A DNA stretch of 21,847 nucleotides. It comes from CAITYL01 sp041651315 (GTDB lineage Bacteria; Verrucomicrobiota; Lentisphaeria; Oligosphaerales; CAITYL01). The notes beneath the pieces are model-generated. The model made no database searches and was not told the DNA's origin. It worked only from the letters and a program-made list of their open reading frames with translations. Of this stretch, positions 21,739 to 21,847 are shown one piece after another. Each line of letters starts with the position of its first letter. Position 1 is the first letter of the stretch. Made by a program: the position numbers and the translations under genes. Location: NCBI GenBank assembly GCA_041651315.1, contig JBAZJM010000040.1:1-21847 (forward strand). The letters are read 5' to 3'.

Positions 21739-21847
21739 CTAATTCCATTTAAACTTCAAATTGATTCCATAATCCAAGGCCAAAGGAACATGCTGATGTT
21801 TTTTGCTGTCGCCTGTGCGATCCACTCCAGTTCGTCCACTGCGCGTT
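21739..21847 (-). CDS. Possible C-terminal end of an outer-membrane beta-barrel protein (edge-truncated)
   Basis: Read on the - strand the frame runs from the right edge to a TAG at 21739-21741. Its last residues include HVPLALDYGINLKFKWN, an alternating polar/hydrophobic strand of the kind that ends barrel proteins, though the last residue is Asn and not aromatic. Only 35 codons are visible. The + strand also offers an ATG at 21790 with AAAGGA upstream, and a second - frame is open too, so the call is tentative. Confidence 0.3.
   Translation of the reverse strand, partial: TRSGRTGVDRTGDSKKHQHVPLALDYGINLKFKWN

Noticed and set aside
21790..21847. + strand ATG with AAAGGA upstream, reading MLMFFAVACAIHSS
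   Set aside because: Only 19 codons are visible. The - strand barrel-like end covers the same DNA and looks a little more protein-like. It cannot be settled within the window.

Overview
The window is a surface-polysaccharide (O-antigen or capsule type) gene cluster from a Gram-negative bacterium. Nearly all genes lie on the + strand. The organism cannot be named from sequence alone. The moderately high GC, Wzm/Wzt-type ABC export, a PF09720-type antitoxin, a retropepsin-like protease and abundant heptamer-based intergenic repeats would fit the PVC group (Verrucomicrobiota, Kiritimatiellota, Lentisphaerota), but that is an inference.

Layout. 1-68 is the 3' end of an ABC-2 polysaccharide permease (wzm). 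69-2401 is a 2.3-kb insertion-like zone that separates it from its ATPase partner. It holds two near-identical repeat modules of about 286 nt flanking a DUF5678-like/retropepsin-like gene pair, a collapsed toxin-antitoxin locus, large hairpins, and a third, rearranged repeat module. 2402-3649 is wzt, with an in-frame heptamer array inside it. 3650-4234 is a degenerate stretch. 4235-8732 encodes a GT2, a GT4, a GT8 and a membrane O-acyltransferase. 8768-9334 is a broken methyltransferase. 9440-15544 encodes a hexapeptide acyltransferase, a GT4, an AT-rich GT25, a GT-B enzyme and a two-domain GT2. 15734-21296 is a compact run: a GT-C-like membrane protein, a flippase-like membrane protein, a GtrB/ArnC-like polyprenyl-phosphate glycosyltransferase, a WecD-like N-acetyltransferase and a WecE-like aminotransferase. 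21297-21738 holds a methyltransferase remnant and palindromic repeats. A gene on the - strand may run in from the right edge.

How it works together. The cytoplasmic glycosyltransferases probably build a polyprenyl-linked glycan that Wzm/Wzt exports, with the Wzt C-terminal domain recognising the chain. The acyltransferases would decorate it. The last five genes look like a separate module that makes TDP-Fuc4NAc-type sugar, loads a sugar on polyprenyl phosphate, moves it across the membrane and adds it on the periplasmic side. That assignment is inferred from gene families and adjacency.

The most unusual features are the exact 7-nt repeat architecture (three heptamer families, often five units), one array of which lies within the wzt reading frame; the direct-repeat-flanked protease pair; and several genes broken by deletion, nonsense mutation or possible frameshift at repeat sequences.
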